Origin: Ptychodera flava
Taxonomy: Eukaryota; Hemichordata; Enteropneusta; Ptychoderidae
Reading direction: 5' to 3'
DNA: 64,000 nucleotides
Assembly (NCBI RefSeq): GCF_041260155.1
Contig: NC_091944.1
Span: 19,504,272 to 19,568,271, forward strand
In this document: positions 12,401 to 25,575 of the stretch, piece after piece
How the letters are laid out: each line of letters begins with the position of its first letter
How positions within the stretch are numbered: the stretch's first letter is position 1
Position numbers and translations under genes: made by a program
Notes under the pieces: model-generated
Databases searched by the model: none
Seen by the model: only the letters and a program-made list of their open reading frames with translations
Told to the model about the DNA's origin: nothing

Positions 12401-14425
12401 CTTACGCTGTTCCGAGTGGTCTGGAGATTTTTTATAATATACAATAAATTGACCTTATCAAAATTATTGTTTTACATTGCTTGGATATTGATACTTTTTC
12501 CGTACGTTTTGACTGTTGATTTGAAGTCTTTTGATTCTCCATTGGCAGCAGCACATGTACGGTTACAACCGCCATGTGATGACCAGAGTGTGATTGTAAA
12601 GTTGTTGGGAAGTTGTTCAGAAGAAAAATCATTTTGTATTTAGAGGCTTCAGTTCGGGATTTTTCAAGATAAACAAATCATTATACATTTCCTACGTCTT
12701 TGAAACGGGGATTACGGTAATGTGATGAATGTGATGAAAATTTTGTGAACGTCTTTGCAATGTGTTCCACGATGAGTGTGAACTGATTCTTTGTTAGTAA
12801 AAATCGTCAGAAATGGTCCAGTGACCGTGATAAAATAAACACAGATGCAAAACCATTGCGAGGAAGATAGTAAGAAATTCACATTGCAATATTTGCTGTC
12901 GTATTTCTCAGCAGGAATAATCAATTTTTACACGTTGTGTATAAGATCAGCAAGCAGGTGTTCGGCGGTCAATTGCTTCTATCATAATGATCTTGATCGC
13001 AGCTATTTGGCGAGAAGACAGCGGGTACTAATAATCTCGCAAAATTATTGATATCATGTCTTTGTGTTGAAAATTTTCGATCGGAGGCAGCTCAAATCAA
13101 CAGCCGTGATATATTCGGAATCGTGTTCTCACTGGACACCGAACTACCTGCTATCAACAGTACGTTATGTACCATCGGCGGTAACACATTGTCGTAATCT
13201 TGTCTAATTCTGCCCCGCCGTTTGTACAGTCCAGAAATTTCAAAGCTAGATTTTTTCACCCTGACATATAATACAGCGACCTTGCACACTAATGATCATT
13301 CCACTGTTTCTGTTGGGGTTTGTTGGTTTTTAATTTGCTCCGTGGCCCGGTAAGATTTTTTCAATACGATACAAAGTTTGAAATTTTTTCAAGGTAAATT
13401 TAGTATATTCCCAGTTTGTGGGTAAAGTTTTCTGGAGTGAAAGTTTGAGTTGACGCTGATAGAGTAGACGTCGAGCCCGGCACAGTTGACTGGGACCCGG
13501 TCGGTTGGGGTCTTTTAGTCCAGAAACCTGCAGCAGAGTTCTGTATGATCACCGTTCGGCATTTGGGTGATTTTTTGGTCAAAGTAATGCAGTAACAATG
13601 TACGCCAGATTTTTTGTGTTGTTTTTGTCACAACTGTCATGTGCGTATACGGACGGTTTTCGATTAAAAACTGTAGTAATATCCAGTGCTCGTAAATGCG
13701 TGCAAAATTTATTCAGTGACTGTTTACGCAGCAGTCGTAAATACGACTAGGATTTACCACTACGTAACAACTGTAAACACCGCATCAATAGTCCATACGA
13801 AAATTTTGTGCTGAATCGAGGGAGATAACAATTGCGGTAGAAAAGGTCAGTCCATCATCCGTCAAATTTGTTGATCGAAAAATCTTCACTGAGCGCCAAC
13901 TACATGAGTGGCAGTTATAGTTGTACACGTAGTTCTGTGGGCTTTCCGCTGTCACTTGTTACGAGCTATGTTCAAAGTGCGTCAAGCTACGAATATTTTC
14001 ATGTACTGAGTTACAGATATCGGTGAAGTACCGGGTACATTGATTTTGTTCAAAACCACTGCCTGTTTGTTCCTCGTGTTGTTTTTTGTGTCCCTAACGT
14101 CGACTGGCTCTATGTGCGTACAAACATAGCAGTCGGGATTAAGATTTCCTGGATAAATAGATTTATTCCGCCTCTGACGCAAAGATACACACTGTTTTAC
14201 ATGTGCCACTCCTAGGCCCTGGGATCGATTTCCATACCTTTAAATCACGCATGTACCATTGTAGAAGATCTCTTTCCATGAGTATTAGTCAAAATTCAAT
14301 AACCACACAGCTCTGGGTTGTCACATGTTAATCATATGTGTTGCCATCAACATATCAATATTTGTAATTCAACATACTGCATGCATGTACGTTGTGCCAA
14401 TATACCAAAAGACATCTGAGCCAGC
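9479..14425. other. Intergenic DNA without a recognised gene
   Basis: No exon of a known family was seen on either strand. The part from about 10.9 to 14.2 kb is visibly richer in CG dinucleotides than its surroundings and carries several short open frames with no recognisable product. It could be an unmethylated regulatory stretch, an unspliced noncoding transcript or the decayed end of a gene. Confidence 0.4.
13598..13750 (+). CDS. Speculative 50-residue secreted-peptide ORF
   Basis: I do not recognise this product. The frame opens with MYARFFVLFLSQLSCA, which looks like a signal peptide with a plausible cut after SCA. It then has a 34-residue tail with a possible disulfide ring (CVQNLFSDC) and basic residues near the end. 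It is short enough to arise by chance and no second exon was found. It lies in the CG-richer part of the intergenic region. Confidence 0.15.
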   Translation: MYARFFVLFLSQLSCAYTDGFRLKTVVISSARKCVQNLFSDCLRSSRKYD

Positions 14426-14429
14426 TTAA

Positions 14430-14772
14430 GGTAGAACGCGCCTCGGGGACAGATATTCGGACTCTAAAACTTTACAATTTCTTTCTGATATACTATTTGT
14501 TGGGGTTCATTTTAAAGCTCCTGGTGTAAAAAAAAACGGCTTAGTTTTATGAAATTCGAAAATTTTATTTTTCTTCATAGAGTTAACACAGGTATGGCAG
14601 CCATTTTGAATTTTAAATATTGGTATATCTTGGGTTATTTGTTTCTCTAAGTACCCAAATTTGCATGGTGACCCAATTTTTATTCTTGATTTTGAAAGAA
14701 AATGGTTGAATGATTGCTATAAGGAAAATTTGTGCAAAAGTTCAACTCTTTCACTTCGAGGCGCATACTACC
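14430..14772 (+). repeat. TTAA-type MITE, family 1, copy C (near-complete)
   Basis: A clean copy of 343 bp with TTAA on both sides (14426-14429 and 14773-14776). The left end reads GGTAGAACGCGCCTCGGGGA and the right end is its imperfect inverse, CGAGGCGCATACTACC. The middle carries GTTAACACAGG and CAGCCATTTTGAATTTTAA. The TTAA duplication is what piggyBac-type transposases leave, so a non-autonomous piggyBac derivative is inferred. Confidence 0.85.
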
Positions 14773-15924
14773 TTAAACTATCTCTTTTATAAGGCCTCAG
14801 ACCAAGGTACAATTTTAAGCGTAGCATTAATTAGCTTGCCATATTAATTGTAGCTAGAAAATATTTACAGACTTCTCATATTCACCAGCTTTCCATTTAT
14901 TTTCTGTTCATTTGCAAAGACGTGATGGGCTAGAAATCATTTATTTCCTCATGTGCTGTTTATATATTTAGATCAGTTTGATTATTTAGCCTACATTTAG
15001 TTTTATCCATGTACTATATTTACATAGTAAGTAAAATTTGTGTAATTTACTGTGATGGTTGGTTTAAGTAACTTCTCAGGTATTCAGGTAACATTTTAAC
15101 CAGTATGTGGCTAACAGGGTAAACAGTTTAACCAGTATGAGGCTGAGAAAGTGTACTGTTTATTATCAAATGTGTTGTTACCTTCAGACAGACAGTTGTC
15201 TGGGGAAATGAATTAAGTGACCAAAATTATCCCATCCTATCAAGGATAATACTTTCAAAGAGATGATCATTCTTATCATTAGAAATGATAGATGACTTTC
15301 ATGAGGAAGCTAAGAACAAGAAATTCGTTGACAACAAGTAAAAGTGTATGAAATTCTGTGACAGAGGTTCACAAGTATAGCCAAGTTCTTGTCTGATGGT
15401 GAGCATATTCGTTCATTTGGAAGTTATGCAGGCAGTTAACAATATTTCAATGTTCTATTTGATAGAAATTTAGTCAACGGTTGGGAAGCAACAAAACATT
15501 TATGTCAACCAAGGAGACACTGAAAGGTGTAGATTGTCAGTTTCTACCCTGGTGCCCAAATTTTGGAAAAAAGACTTCATCAAATGCATACCTTGTGCAA
15601 TGAAAGTATGTTTCTGTGATTGTTCCACAAAACTGACACATTTGTAGTGAACAGAGTTCTTAGTCTGACATAAAACAATTGCTTTTGCCGTTGGATGGGT
15701 CATATTCAGTGTGTTCTCTTTGCCAAATGAGGGTACCACTTCTTCAAAAAGTTCTCTCGAAAGAATTTACGGAGACTACACAAGGACATTTCCAAATATT
15801 CCTTAATTTTATGATGACTTAAAATATTTTGAAATGTCATTCATTGAAGAATATGGTACACTAACCGTCATATCCCTGTCACAGCATTTCCAGACCATAT
15901 ACTCACACACTGCAAAAATCATAT

Positions 15925-16377
15925 ACAGTCAAAGCTGTGTTCAGTGGTCACACAAGGGAACCAGAAAAGCGACCACTATATGGAGGTGGCCTTTCTACAG
16001 AGGATGGGTGTGCCTTTTGGTGAATTTAGGAAAAGATAAGAGCACTAATAAAATTCAATATCGAAAATCTCTGAAATCATGATACATGCATTTTATTTCT
16101 AAAACAATTGTGATGCAGCTGTAAAAAGTAGTCAAAATAGACTCATTTCTTGCTTTCAGTCTAAGAAATTATTGACAGAGGACGTTCAGAGTCGAAAATG
16201 TTGACCATTGTATGTAGGTTTTGTACCAAAGTGGAGCAATTACATGTGGCCACTGACCACATAAGAGAGGTGGTGGTTCTGTAGAGGGCCTTTAATATGT
16301 AAAATGTTGAGGGACTGCCACAAAGCAACCACTATAAGGATGTGATCGCTCTGTCACCGTGATACAGGTTTAACTGT
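15925..16377. repeat. Possible inverted-repeat element, about 450 bp
   Basis: The left end ACAGTCAAAGCTGT and the inverse of the right end, ACAGTTAAACCTGT, match at 11 of 14 positions. Both arms contain the phrase CCACTATA and other AGTGGTCAC-like words, as in decayed MITEs built from repeated subterminal motifs. No target duplication is clear. Confidence 0.4.
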
Positions 16378-16760
16378 TGGATTATAATAGCCTTCTAAAA
16401 TTTATACATGCGTATGTCCTTTGCTGTCACATAGGTAATTCTTACACATTTTGTCTTTATCATCATAATATACCAGTATCTGCAATTTATAGTAAATCCT
16501 TTGAAGAAGTTAGAATGTAAACTTATGTCAGATAGGTTTGCTCCTATGCTATTGGACTCTTAAATGTGGATAAAAATAACTTGTAATAATGTTGCAGGGA
16601 CTTCTTAAAGGCTCCTCTGAAATGTAAAGCATAACTATTATGACGATTGAAAATTTACATGTAGTAAATCAGGCTTTATGTTTTTTTTCTGTCATATTTA
16701 CAAATGATAAAGTAGTTTGATAACAATATGTGAGAGCAATCATGTATCAAATGTTGTGCT

Positions 16761-17097
16761 TTGGGTACTATGTGCCTCAAAAGTGAAAGACTCGGACTTT
16801 TGCTCAATCTTTTCCTCAATGAAACATTCGACCGTTCTCTTACAAAATCGAAAATACAAAGCAGGGGTCAATGTGCAAAGTTTGGTACTAGAAAAACAAA
16901 TTACCAAACATTCACCGATATTTGAAATTCAAAATGGCCGCAATACCTGTGTTAACTCTATGGGGAAAAATAAAATTTCTAATTTTCGAAAAACTAAGCC
17001 CGTAAAACATTACTGTACACCAAGTGCTTTAAAATGAACCCCCATGAGTGGTAGACCAGGAAATTATGAATGAACTGTCCCTGAGGTGCATTCTACC
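16761..17097 (-). repeat. TTAA-type MITE, family 1, copy D
   Basis: Reverse orientation. It has the GTGCCTCAAAAGTGAAAGAC end, a well-kept centre (AAAATGGCCGCAATACCTGT) and a right end CTGAGGTGCATTCTACC. A short stretch next to the right end is missing relative to copies C and G, and the TTAA flanks are not intact. Confidence 0.75.
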
Positions 17098-17429
17098 TAA
17101 AAAGTAAAAAGTTCATGTTGTGACAGGTTTCTGTTCTATTTATAGAGAATACTCTTGATATTCTGTTGTACTTTTCTGTTGACATTTTAAATGGGGACGG
17201 TGCTTTGCTGATGCACGGATTCAATGCAAGTATAATGTACATTTTATCGGTGGAATAAAATTCCAATTGTTCTTCCAACAATTGACCTTTCCTGTAAAAC
17301 AGAATGTTTTTATCTACTCAGGAATGTTTACATGTAAATCACTTAGAAAACAATAAAACTATAGTATAGCACTTTAAATCTAAGAATGTGTGTGTCACCA
17401 TATTTGCCGCAATGCATGCATAAGCCACC

Positions 17430-17830
17430 ACAGACTCCCATGACCAATTATGGCAATCATAAAACATAGCGTCAATGACACATGGCTCACATGTGTTTCA
17501 ATGTGGCAGGCCAGAGTGAGTATACTTAACTGAGTTTCAAAGCAATTGGACAAGCAATTTCAGAGAAAATAATTTGTTTTGACATAAACGGGGAAAATTG
17601 CCCCCAAAATACAAATATGAAAATTTCATCATGTTTTGGAGATACTCATCATAGTTTGCCCCTAGGTATATGCATTCCAAGTTTCAAAGCAATTAGAATA
17701 GTTAATTCTGAGAAATGACTTTTTGACCAAAAATTTCACCACAATTTGGACAAAGCTAACTAAAATTACCATAAAGAACCTATGTACCAAGTTTGCAAAA
17801 TGACAAAAAATAAGATCAGAACGCCAAAAA
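17430..17830. repeat. Low-confidence dispersed repeat with internal motif repeats
   Basis: The phrase CAAGTTTCAAAGCAATTAGA and close variants recur near 17535 and 17680, with a shorter form near 17785, spaced by 100-150 bp. No terminal repeats or coding frame were seen. Confidence 0.3.
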
Positions 17831-19207
17831 AATGATAAATCTGAGTTTACTTAGAAAAAAAATTTAGCACATGTTCACTTGGAAAAAACTTTTTCAAAAA
17901 TTTACAATTGTAAATAATATTTACAATCTGATTGTGACCACCCCTACCTGCCAAGATATAATGGTCTGTCCCTTATTAAAATGCAGTATAGTAAATAACT
18001 GTCGACTCTAGAAGGCGCATTCCAACACAGGCATCGACCTCCGTAACCTGTATACTTTTTTCTCATTTGCTTGTTCAGTTCCATTGACATATCCAACATC
18101 AAAGTTCAATTTTGGTAACTTTTTTTTTAAAAAATGGGCCACTATTTATTCTCATCCAAAATTCAAATTTTGTAACGACTCACAGGGATTTTGAAACAGT
18201 GGGAAGTAGAATCACTTTGGCAGAGACAAACAGTTAAGATTTATCTGAAACCATCTCTACTTCAAGTTATATCAAATACATAGCATTCATCCTGATATAA
18301 AGTCAATCATACATACTACAAACACTCCGTTAGATATTCATTTGTTTATTTTCATAAAATTAGTGATATCAAACTGTACATTCATGTTATTGTACATAAT
18401 CCTGAAATTCCAAACAGTTTCGCTATCTCAAAAGACTGCATACTTTGTAATTGCCACGTAATAATCAACCACCTTCCCTAACAACGTAAGAATAAAATTC
18501 CAGTATTCAGGATGCACTGATTACTTTGTGCAGCTCATGATGTTATATTTACAGGTAAATAAATAGCATATTAAAAATACAACAGAGAAATTAAAATATG
18601 AGTAAGCAGTTTGTACAAAGTGAATCTGCCCAGCTGATGTTTGTCACCATTTGATTTTCAATTGTATGGAAAATACTGTACTGTCTTCATTAATTTGTAT
18701 TTAAAGTGATAAGACAGTGACAGCTATGTGGCTTCTTAAAATTGGTAATATTGAAAGATTAATCAGTAAAGATTCATGATTCTGAATAACAGTGTGAATG
18801 GATGGAAAAGCTACAGCGCCCTCTACCTACATTTCAATCATTGCTTTTGTCTTATTTTCTTTGACATAAAATCATGACCTCCTTTAATGTCATGTCAAAT
18901 GGGAGCATCACCAGAATGCACCACTTCAAAATATAGCCAGCTTGTAAACCCTCTCAGCACTAGTGTCCCCTTATTAAGACTAACGTGGTTGCAACCATTT
19001 GTACAGAAACAGGGGTGATAAGACTCATAAATAAAGCACTCACAAATGCAACCTACACGAGACATAATGGGCAACTCCAGGAATGCAGAATTCTTCCAAC
19101 TGCATGTACACAAAGGTTACTCTTATATTTCAGTTGGGAAAAATATGTGATGAAATGGTTGTCTTGTTCAAGCAGTCTTGTATAATTGCCCTTGACCTTG
19201 GTAACTG

Positions 19208-22200
19208 TTAAATGTCAATGATTACAAAACAGTCATTCGTTGGCAACTCTTCATGGACCTGCATGTTGGAATAAGTGATTGCTTTTACTTCAGTTCCCTG
19301 CAAATTCACAAAAAGAAAACATAAAAATCTTTAGTAGGAATTACAGATTTTTTAAAATATAGAAGACTGTGAAAAAAGAAAATGACAGCCTGGCTGAATA
19401 TTTGAGAGAAAGAGACAGCAGTTGGTTAAAACCAGTTAGGCATAACATGTCCCATAGGTAGCACAAAGACTTGAAGATTTGAATGCTCCTGAAATAAGAT
19501 ACTATAAATATGATCTTTACAGACTTGCCCCGGTATAACAGACTTTACCAAGTACAGTAGCTTAAATTATGTATTGGTTCTGGCTCATTACTGCCTTTTA
19601 CTGACTTGGTAGATGGGAAAGTGACCTGGCAAGACAAGGGTTAAAATACTCAGAAAATTTTGCCAGCTTGAACGGTTTTTAATGACAAAAGTTCACCAAT
19701 ACAATGCACTGGAAAAGGTTAAGATACAGTAAATGGGATCATGTAATCAAAAATACTGAAATTTAGCATGGAAAAAAAAGAATAATTGAGAGGTGAATGT
19801 GTGCAAATCTTACATGCAACTTCCATGAAATGTAAATTGAATGAAATGGTATTGACATTTGGTCAAATATGAGTAATATGACTGTTAGGGAGTATGACAC
19901 ATTTTTCCAGCGCTTCCAAGAAAAAGTGTGAATTTTTCAGGGCTTTACAGGGATTGCACAATCTATTTACAACAGAAACAACAGACACAGCCATAGTCCC
20001 ATTACACTTCCCAGACAAAAGCATTACCAACTATTAACTCATATTAATTATATTGCAGTGTTCTTGAGAGATCAAAATCCAACAAATCCAAGGAAGTAAT
20101 AGGAAAACGTTGCATTCTGCACATCAGCCATCATGTTACATCTGATATATTTCTCAGAAGCTTACCTGAGGGTGTTTACTCAGATCAAACGTCTCACCAT
20201 ACCTACAGTGAGGAAGGATACAGAGGGTTAGGACAGATCAACCACTTTCATTTCAGAAGAAATGAATCTATATACATAGCTTTCTGACTGATCGTTTTAT
20301 GACTTTGGCGTTGAAGTGAAATTGCCATACTTAAAACACACTGTGAATACATTTAGGATCTTGCCAGAATTCTCCAGTGTCCAAGATATGTAGTAATTCA
20401 CTATGGCAACGGATATTTCCAGCATTCAAGGTAGGCAGTAGTCAAAGTTGATAACCTTTATACAAGCAGTTTTGATTCCTGCCATCACCTTTCTGTTTTA
20501 TGATTTGTGAAACTTGTATTCAAGATTTAAATTATTGCTACATTCCATGAACAACTGGGCAAAAATATTTTGTAAGCTTTGGAAACTTTTGACAGCAAGC
20601 AAGAGCCATGACTCATGGGCACTCCTTGATAATGAATGGAAACTGATTGATGAAAGATAAAACACAGATGACTGAGAATCAGTCTATACTTACCCCTCAG
20701 CAACTATTCTAAAGTTTTCTCTGTCAAATTCAAGAATTTTTATTTCCTGAGAGACAAGAAAGAATTGACCACACTTAACCTTAATTCACACAAATAAATT
20801 TCTGTATTTCCTCCTGTTACCGTATTGACAAACAAAAAGGGGGGGTTCAGTCAACATATGCCAGTCAGTCAACAATAACATGGCACATTGTACACAGTGT
20901 TTTGACTGGCCGACTATTGCTTGGCTTTTCTCTGGCATACACAATAGTTATTGCACTCATCCAACGATCTTCACGACAGTCTGCCAAAGTATATTGCTTC
21001 AATTTCATGACAGTCTGCTGAAGTTTGTTCCTTCAATTTACTCTATTATGATATTTATATGCCCACACACTTCGGGCATGTCTTCACACTGTGTTGTGTT
21101 TGCCAAGCTTATACTTTACATTTGAAAGAAATTCGAGTAAGAAGCAGACGAATAAGAAATTGTCCTCAAAGCAAGAAAAATAATGAAAATATGATAAAAA
21201 GCCACAGCTATTGTTCCTTTAACAAAAAAATTCTATCTGTGGACAATGGGATTTTGCAATACATGTTTTGGTAAATGTGTTATATAATTAACATTTGAAG
21301 AATATGGGGATAGCTATGCAAATTAAGAGATATGAAATACCCATGGTATGACAAACTGTTAAAATTTTGTAGTGTCCAACATGGCCACAAAATCAATAGG
21401 GGTGCATTAAACTTCAGCGGTGAGATAGGTAAATGTGATCAGGCTTTGTGAACTCTTACCTTGGCGATGAAAAATGGCTCAGCTGAGAAGACAAACAGGA
21501 ACTCATCTAACAACTGGAACAGGAGTGAAAGCATGTCATGTCCTGAAACAACAAGTCCATAATCATTGAATATGTTTGTTCATACTTGCTCAACACAAAT
21601 TATGAGCATATCAACTCATGGGACATCACTTTTGTAAGATTGCATTGATTGAAGTTGCAGAGTTGAAAAAATTCTGTTCATGAGGTTTTTTTGCAAAGCA
21701 ATACATATGGAGGGGAAAAATGCTAATGGCTGGAAAATCTCAAACATTCATGTTTTTCTCTCTAGTCCCTTGATAAGTCTTTTCCCACCAGCCTTTGGTC
21801 TGTAAATGACCTAAATGGCTCTCACTGTTTATATACTTGCATTCTGTACGGCAAAGGGGAGCTATATGGCTTTGACAATCAGGATAGCTAATTTGTTTGC
21901 AGACTTGCATCATCACCACTGTGGTAGAATATGAAAGCTATGAACTGAAGTAGTTTATGACCAAGATGAAAACTATTGTTTTTGGTCACTTGATTCAATA
22001 AAGCTTTATGGCCCCTAAGGCACTGTATCTAAAATAGCTGTACTGATCCTGGAATTTCCACCAGGAATTGAAATCAGTTTATGATGACAAATGAGTGGTC
22101 CTTGATCTTCTTCAATAACGGTTTTCAGGTCATAACAAGTCATTGCTGATGACACAGTCCCCACTGGATTATGGTGTTTGCATTACGGTGATTGAACTAC

Positions 22201-25200
22201 ATGCTTGGTAGCTTCATTACAGGGGAGAGGGGTGACCTTGTTAAAGGTTGGGAAATCACTTAATAATGGTCTGTGGGAGGGGGGTGTTCATGTTTGAGTA
22301 CCTGGGAGAGTACAGTTATGGCTGTTGGTGTTTTCCATGGCAAGATCAATAGTTACATTTATTTAATTATTAGAGTGTAATGGCCACCTGGTGGACATAT
22401 TGGATTGCATCGCACCAGCCATATTGGATGTCTGCTAATGGACGGATGCACGGGCGGACGGTCGGGACGCAATCTTCAAGTCCCCGCCAGATTGCGTCCG
22501 TGGGGACTTAAAAAATCCTCATCACTGGGTCATCACATCGGTAGCTTCCTTCTTTGACTATCACAGAAGCAAAGCTATACCATAGACATGGTTACACCGT
22601 TGATTTCATTGCCGAAAGCAGAGACAAGACCCACCTTGAGCTTCAATTCTTTGAGTATCTGTGGCATCCACTGTGTCCAAGTCTGTCATGTAACCAAACA
22701 TTGCCTGCACAACCTGTGTTATAGAACAGAAAGAGGTTAATTCATATTCATATTCCTCTGGAGATTAAACAAGAGGAAATTTATTTCAACAGATTTACAA
22801 TTCATAGAAACCGAAATTTACAAGGTATGCATTAGATAAATAAAGAAATAAAATAACTGGTGTAATGCATCAAGAAATATGCCTTTTCAAGTGTTTGTAT
22901 ACAGTATGTGTACATCTTTTTTAAAATTTGGAGTTGAGACTGTGAACTTACGATGACTTTTAAAAACATCTTGGCATCTTGGTGCTTGTTTACCCTTAAT
23001 ATAATCTCCCTATTCATAATTTCATATCCAAGACACGTGACAGTGCTGTAGCCTTCACTTAGAATATCACAATGCTTTCCACTGGCTAAATCTTGAAACA
23101 GAACAACATGCATTACATGATATGGATAAAGTCTCAACTGCACTGGTAGGTATCAACAAACCCCTACAGATATTTCTCTTTTGTTAACAAATGAGAATAC
23201 TAAGAATTTAAAAGTGTTTTCGACAAGCTTGTAAGAACTGGCATGACAGGCTCATCATTACTGGGCAACATTACTGTGGATAGAGTCCTTGGTGGAGAGA
23301 CTACGAAGGAAAACAAACAAACAAATGACGGTGAATGATTGCTCTAGATATAGTGTCTATGATTTATGTATGAAAATTCTGATCATTTAAACCATGTTTG
23401 GGCGTAAATGTCAGAGGTCACCAGCAGTCAAGGTTCAAGGGCGAAAGCATTGAGTGGACTTACCATTTCAAAAGATTCTTCCAGCGTTCTGCCATCTGGT
23501 AAACAAAACATTGTCAAGGAGACTATAGCATTATCTTTCAAGTTAAAATTATATTTCAATGTAAAGTTTATGATTTTTATTCTTTTAATGTGAACAGAAA
23601 CATTCCTCTGTGTCAATATTATGCCAACCAGTCAGACTACCTCTCTTAACCCTTTCACACCATGGTTAGTCCCAAATCCATTGTTTTCTATGGTAAAGTT
23701 GGACCTGTATACAGGGAACTGGGGGTGAAAGGGTTAAAAATATGAAATGCTTGCCCTGATAAGAGTGGTGTACAGCGCAGCACACCAGTAGAGGCAAAAG
23801 TGATATTCTGGGTACAATAATCTTTCTCTAAATTTGAAAGACTTACCCTAAAAGGGGTTCAAGGAGCTAATTTCTAGACGTTAGTTCAATTGATATAGAT
23901 ATGTACTGATTTCACTATGCATTGTGATGTTTGTACTTTAATGAACTTTACAAATGGCCATCGTTGAAAATGGGTTCATTTCCATGGTGCCTAATTGATT
24001 CCTTTGGCTAGCAGCCCAGCGTTTATACTTGTTATGTGGACATCCTCATGGATATAGAATTAACAAAGAACTTCTCCATCTTGAAATCTTTATGGGTGTA
24101 AAGGTAGTAATTTTGATTGAGAACATTGTTGGTAGTGCATTTCATGAAGGATACAGGAGTGGAGTCTGCAAAAAAGAATGTGTATATGTTTTATTCCAGT
24201 CATCGAATTACGAAACTGTTTCTGGTCTTACAATAGAAGGCTGAGCAAATCTACTTGATCATGGACTCCCCCACTGTCTATGACCACCCCAAGCTCAGGT
24301 GCTACATGTATGGGATATTCCAACCAGGCTTGTAGTTTTTACTCCTGGAAGCCAACAGAACTAAGTGAGTTATTCAGCTGGTAACTCAATTGTTAATAAG
24401 TGGGCTAGCGGAAAATGAGCCTGGCCTTCTAATCTTTTTTTGAATTATGACTCTCATTGGGCTACCCATAGACAGTGGTCTGCTGCTGGACAATCCATAG
24501 GCTACCATATCTGACATTAGTGACAATCATTTGCTAATTTGAAACCTTGAGCTCAATCACATGATACACAAATTGTAAATATCTGATACATCCATAAAGC
24601 AGAACAGTATCACATGTGTTCATCTTTTGATTTTTTATATAGGCCATGAAGAATACCAATACAATTCAATTGATGAAATAGATGTAACGAATGATAGCAA
24701 ATCAGTGATGCTGGATAATATCAAGCATTCTTCAGATCTTTCATTTTATGCATTTTATCGTTGCTTATGCTTAAGATACAGCCCCAAAAATCAAGAGGAG
24801 ACAGTCTGTGAAGTACTTTGGTACTCACTGTATGTCTGCAGTGTGGTCCAAGTCTGGAATATCAGAACATAAATACATGATTATACAGAGAGTGCATTCA
24901 CAATAATAAAAAATAGATTGAAGGACGTATAAAATATTTACTAATAATTGTATGTTCTATTAAATGTTTATGTATCTTACAGGATCAACTGTAACTACAG
25001 AAGATCTACAAATTGGATCATTTATGTCAAATATACAGAAAAGAAGGCCCCTTTCACCGGAGGGCGGAGCATTGATTTGTACCACGGTGCAATACAGTCT
25101 TTTGTGGTCCTACACACGGCGAAGATCCCTGACCAGGCGCTTGTAGTTCAATACACGGCGAAGACCCTGTAAGCATCCCTCTAATGCTTACAGGAGCCTT

Positions 25201-25497
25201 AGCCGTGTATCGAACAACAAGCGACTGTGGTGCAGTACTATCATGACTATTGCAATACTATTGTGCAATCCAATGTTGTCTTTGACAAGGAGTACAACTA
25301 CACAGTGACATTGCCATGAAGGGCCTGGTCGGTGGAAAATTATTGACATTTATTTGATGGTTTCATAAGAAAAACTTACACTCATAGCCGGCCAAGACTT
25401 TGCCTTCTTCTGTAGCTTCACAGTCACCGGACGCATCTTCGGTAACTTCACTAGTGTAGGTTTCTTCGCCCGTGTGATCTCCACTGGCCGCTGCCAT
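19208..25497 (-). CDS. ZBTB8OS: Archease, RTCB tRNA-ligase activating factor
   Basis: Archease speeds guanylylation of the tRNA ligase RTCB, which seals tRNA exons and spliced XBP1 mRNA. Exons found in transcript order: 25380-25497 (ATG), 24829-24853 (25 nt), 23464-23495, 22635-22713, 21460-21542, 20694-20746, 20166-20202, 19208-19297 (TAA). One short exon between the second and third listed is not located. Phases agree across every other join, and the sum is about 176 residues against 167 in human. Diagnostic parts are YEYLDHTADIQ (metal-binding aspartates), GRTLEESFE, AMFGYMTDLDTVD, SLLFQLLDEFLFVFSAEPFF, GETFDLSKHPQGTEVKAITY and the end FVIIDI. The first exon adds an acidic lead unlike the conserved core. 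It is transcribed away from IQCC from a shared 78-bp gap. Family call is near certain. Confidence 0.93.
22465..22509. repeat. Two overlapping, mutually exclusive hairpins in an archease intron
   Basis: GGACGCAATCT pairs perfectly with AGATTGCGTCC (22465-22475 with 22489-22499), and AAGTCCCC pairs perfectly with GGGGACTT (22478-22485 with 22502-22509). The two stems interleave, so only one can form at a time. It is probably part of a decayed repeat, given the nearby CACCAGCCATATTGGAT-type words. Confidence 0.5.
23646..23737 (+). repeat. Short TTAACCC inverted-repeat element
   Basis: A 92-bp unit that starts TTAACCCTTTCACACCATGG and ends with GGGGGTGAAAGGGTTAA. It is flanked by, or includes, TTAA at both ends, and CCCTTTCAC is inverted at the other end. 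It is almost the same as 32825-32917. It lies in an archease intron. Confidence 0.75.
25138..25223. repeat. Foldback element in archease intron 1
   Basis: Two arms of about 39 bp, sharing CGCTTGT, AATACACGGC/GATACACGGC and CTGTAAGCAT, meet around a 7-base loop. A partial direct copy (TACACACGGCGAAGATCCCT) stands just left at about 25111-25130. It is probably a MITE remnant. Confidence 0.65.
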
Positions 25498-25575
25498 CTT
25501 GGGGTGTAACGGTGTATGCTGGGAAAGGTCAACCTATGACCGACCAATCAGGTTTAAGAATTATCGTGACCTAAA
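25498..25575. promoter_or_regulatory. Compact bidirectional promoter of archease and IQCC
   Basis: Only 78 bases separate the two divergent ATG codons, so core promoter and 5' leader elements of both genes must overlap here or extend into the coding exons. A CCAAT box sits at 25544-25548 (GACCAATCAGG), the usual NF-Y site in such promoters. No TATA box is seen. Both coding starts are in ATGGCGGC-like contexts, typical of housekeeping genes. Confidence 0.7.

Noticed and set aside
22832-23143. 103-residue - strand ORF inside the archease gene, with an acceptor-like and a donor-like edge
   Set aside because: It lies between two archease exons that join in phase without it, and it has no archease-like sequence.
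24285-24301. 17-nt candidate for the missing archease exon with GT-AG borders, giving Ala-Trp-Gly-Asp at the join
   Set aside because: It has the right length and phase but carries an in-frame TGA and a poor donor, so it was not put in the gene model.
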